DNA of 15,079 nt from Syntrophaceae bacterium UBA1062 (GTDB taxonomy: Bacteria; Desulfobacterota; Desulfomonilia; UBA1062). Under the pieces are notes generated by a model. It did not search any database. It was not told the origin of the DNA and saw only the letters and a list, made by a program, of their open reading frames with translations. A program made the position numbers and the translations under genes. The stretch covers positions 1 to 15,079 of the forward strand of contig DCDF01000182.1 of NCBI GenBank assembly GCA_002316295.1, read 5' to 3'. Below are positions 14,281-15,079 of this stretch, in pieces (position 1 is the first letter of the stretch; each line of letters begins with the position of its first letter).

Positions 14281-14721
14281 CTAACCCATGCCTGTCAGCC
14301 ATTGGTTCCGGCTTCGGCTGACAGGCATGTTGTGGCTGTTTTTTCTTCGCGCCTCTGAAAGCAGCCGCTGCATCCTCTTAAGGATCAGGATGATGGGGCC
14401 GATCGGAGCGAGGATGGCGACAGCGCGGCGCCCTTCCTCTCACGCATGGCGGAAGGAGCAATAATAGACGCACTCGTTTTCGCCTCTCTTGCCTTTTATG
14501 ATTCCACTGCCGCCGCGCGGGCACTTGACCGCTACATTTTTCATCTCCTGCGGGCAGTTGACCCAGGCGGGAACTTCCAGATCATAGCTTCCGCATACGG
14601 AGCATTTCACTCCCTGGTCTGTCGCTGTCAACTCAGCGCCATATCGTATCGTGTTGCAATTGACGCAGTAGCAGTACTCCCAGTCACTTATTAGCGCATT
14701 GTAATCTTTTGCTGTTTTCAT
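14281..14721 (-). CDS. Zinc-ribbon-like cysteine-rich protein with in-frame TGA (candidate selenoprotein)
   Basis: From the ATG at 14721 (GGAGAG 9 nt upstream) the frame runs 93 codons to a TGA at 14440-14442, then continues 52 codons to a TAG at 14281-14283. The first part is cysteine-rich: CYCVNC (17-22), CSVC (40-43), Cys56, Cys67, and CVYYC (84-88), typical of zinc ribbons or rubredoxin-like folds. After the TGA comes EEGRRAVAILAPIGPIILIL then KRMQRLLSEARRKN, a hydrophobic helix and basic tail with mostly G/C third positions. The TGA codon falls six residues after Cys88, where a cysteine would suit the pattern. GAGGA directly after the TGA can pair with TCCTC 25 nt later, with an inner GGCG/CGCC stem. 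The safe annotation is the 93-residue product (14440-14721). Read-through by selenocysteine, or a nonsense-mutated gene, are the alternatives. The function is unknown. Confidence 0.6.
14287..14329. repeat. Perfect 14-bp inverted repeat (stem-loop)
   Basis: CATGCCTGTCAGCC (14287-14300) and its exact complement GGCTGACAGGCATG (14316-14329) flank a 15-base loop. In plus orientation a run of six T follows at 14339-14344, ten bases after the stem, like a loose intrinsic terminator. In minus orientation no T run follows. It overlaps the last codons of the extended zinc-ribbon frame, which suggests that the true 3' end of that gene, or a transcript end, lies here. No plus-strand gene is visible just upstream to be terminated. 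Confidence 0.65.
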
Positions 14722-14775
14722 GATGAGCTCTCCTGTCTCTCGTAGATGTTTTTCTGGCTGTGACTCGTAAGATAT

Positions 14776-14804
14776 TTCATATCATTGTTAGCTATTATGT
14801 TCAA
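14776..14804 (-). promoter_or_regulatory. Possible promoter of the zinc-ribbon gene
   Basis: On the minus strand TTGAAC (14804-14799) and TATGAA (14781-14776) are separated by 17 bp, each matching four of six consensus bases, in an AT-rich segment 55 nt before the ATG at 14721. The placement is right but the match is modest. Confidence 0.3.
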
Positions 14805-14810
14805 CGATGA

Positions 14811-15079
14811 ATAATATCCCGTGGCGTTTCTGCCGCACCAATTTTACTTCAAACCCGATCGGATTCGCTTGCATTGGAGACATCTGCGGCCATTGGGGCC
14901 GGTGAGCATCGACAGTTGCGATCATGGAGAGACAACGAGACCGAGAGAAATGTTCGAGAGTTTGTCAAAGCCTTCAATGTTGCCGATGTGGATGCCCTGG
15001 CTTTTGTACAATTGGATTGCGAGGCCATTATACAATCCGCCAAAGACCTTTTTACTCGAGGGTCGTTACAAGAATCGGG
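14811..15079 (+). CDS. Possible partial open reading frame at the right edge, unknown
   Basis: After a TGA at 14808-14810 the frame is open to the window end (89 codons) without an ATG; a TTG start near 14874 or a start further left in another frame is possible. The translated end looks protein-like (NETERNVREFVKAFNVADVD, then ALAFVQLDCEAIIQSAKDLF), with helical amphipathic spacing. No family is recognised and no ribosome site is evident. Codon third positions are less G/C-rich than in the rest of the window, so it could be acquired DNA or chance. The full gene would have to be seen to decide. Confidence 0.25.
   Translation, partial: MISRGVSAAPILLQTRSDSLALETSAAIGAGEHRQLRSWRDNETERNVREFVKAFNVADVDALAFVQLDCEAIIQSAKDLFTRGSLQES

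Overview
The window is about 15 kb of moderately high-GC bacterial DNA. It looks like a Gram-negative anaerobe of the deltaproteobacterial / Desulfobacterota type. I infer this from several lipoproteins, an outer-membrane beta-barrel protein, an incomplete mannose-family PTS with an HPr that keeps both His15 and Ser46, an RseC-like protein, a decayed multihaem cytochrome c relic, and small cysteine-rich proteins. No rRNA, tRNA, insertion sequence or CRISPR array was seen.

Left part (1-4838): a large lipoprotein gene runs leftward off the window edge (690 codons visible) and contains an internal duplication of about 235 residues. It faces a roughly 670-bp intergenic region holding a frameshifted multihaem cytochrome c relic on the minus strand, a 19-bp near-palindrome, and a promoter with perfect -35 and -10 hexamers (TTGACA-16-TATAAT). 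That promoter should drive a lipoprotein gene and an adjacent FadL/TraF-type outer-membrane barrel gene.

Central part (4939-10670): endonuclease III (nth) is followed by a tight chain of overlapping or nearly touching genes: PTS EIID, HPr, Enzyme I, an RseC-like membrane protein, SmpB and the metalloprotease TldD. HPr and EI form a complete phosphorelay, but EIIA, EIIB and EIIC are not next to EIID. This fits a regulatory, HprK-dependent PTS better than a dedicated sugar importer.

Right part (10854-15079): an SppA-type protease with a lipoprotein-like N-terminus, a Gx/HepT-like small membrane transporter, and a fusion of a CheD-like deamidase domain with an HDOD domain. Two small cysteine-rich genes follow on the minus strand. 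The second, a zinc-ribbon protein, has an in-frame TGA after codon 93 where a cysteine would fit. The TGA is followed at once by a potential stem-loop and by 52 more coding-like codons, so it is a candidate selenocysteine codon, or else a recent nonsense mutation. The right edge has a weak, partial plus-strand open frame of unknown nature.

The most interesting items are the candidate UGA-recoded zinc-ribbon gene, the CheD-HDOD fusion, the internally duplicated lipoprotein beside a cytochrome relic, and the orphan EIID-HPr-EI module joined to rseC-smpB-tldD.
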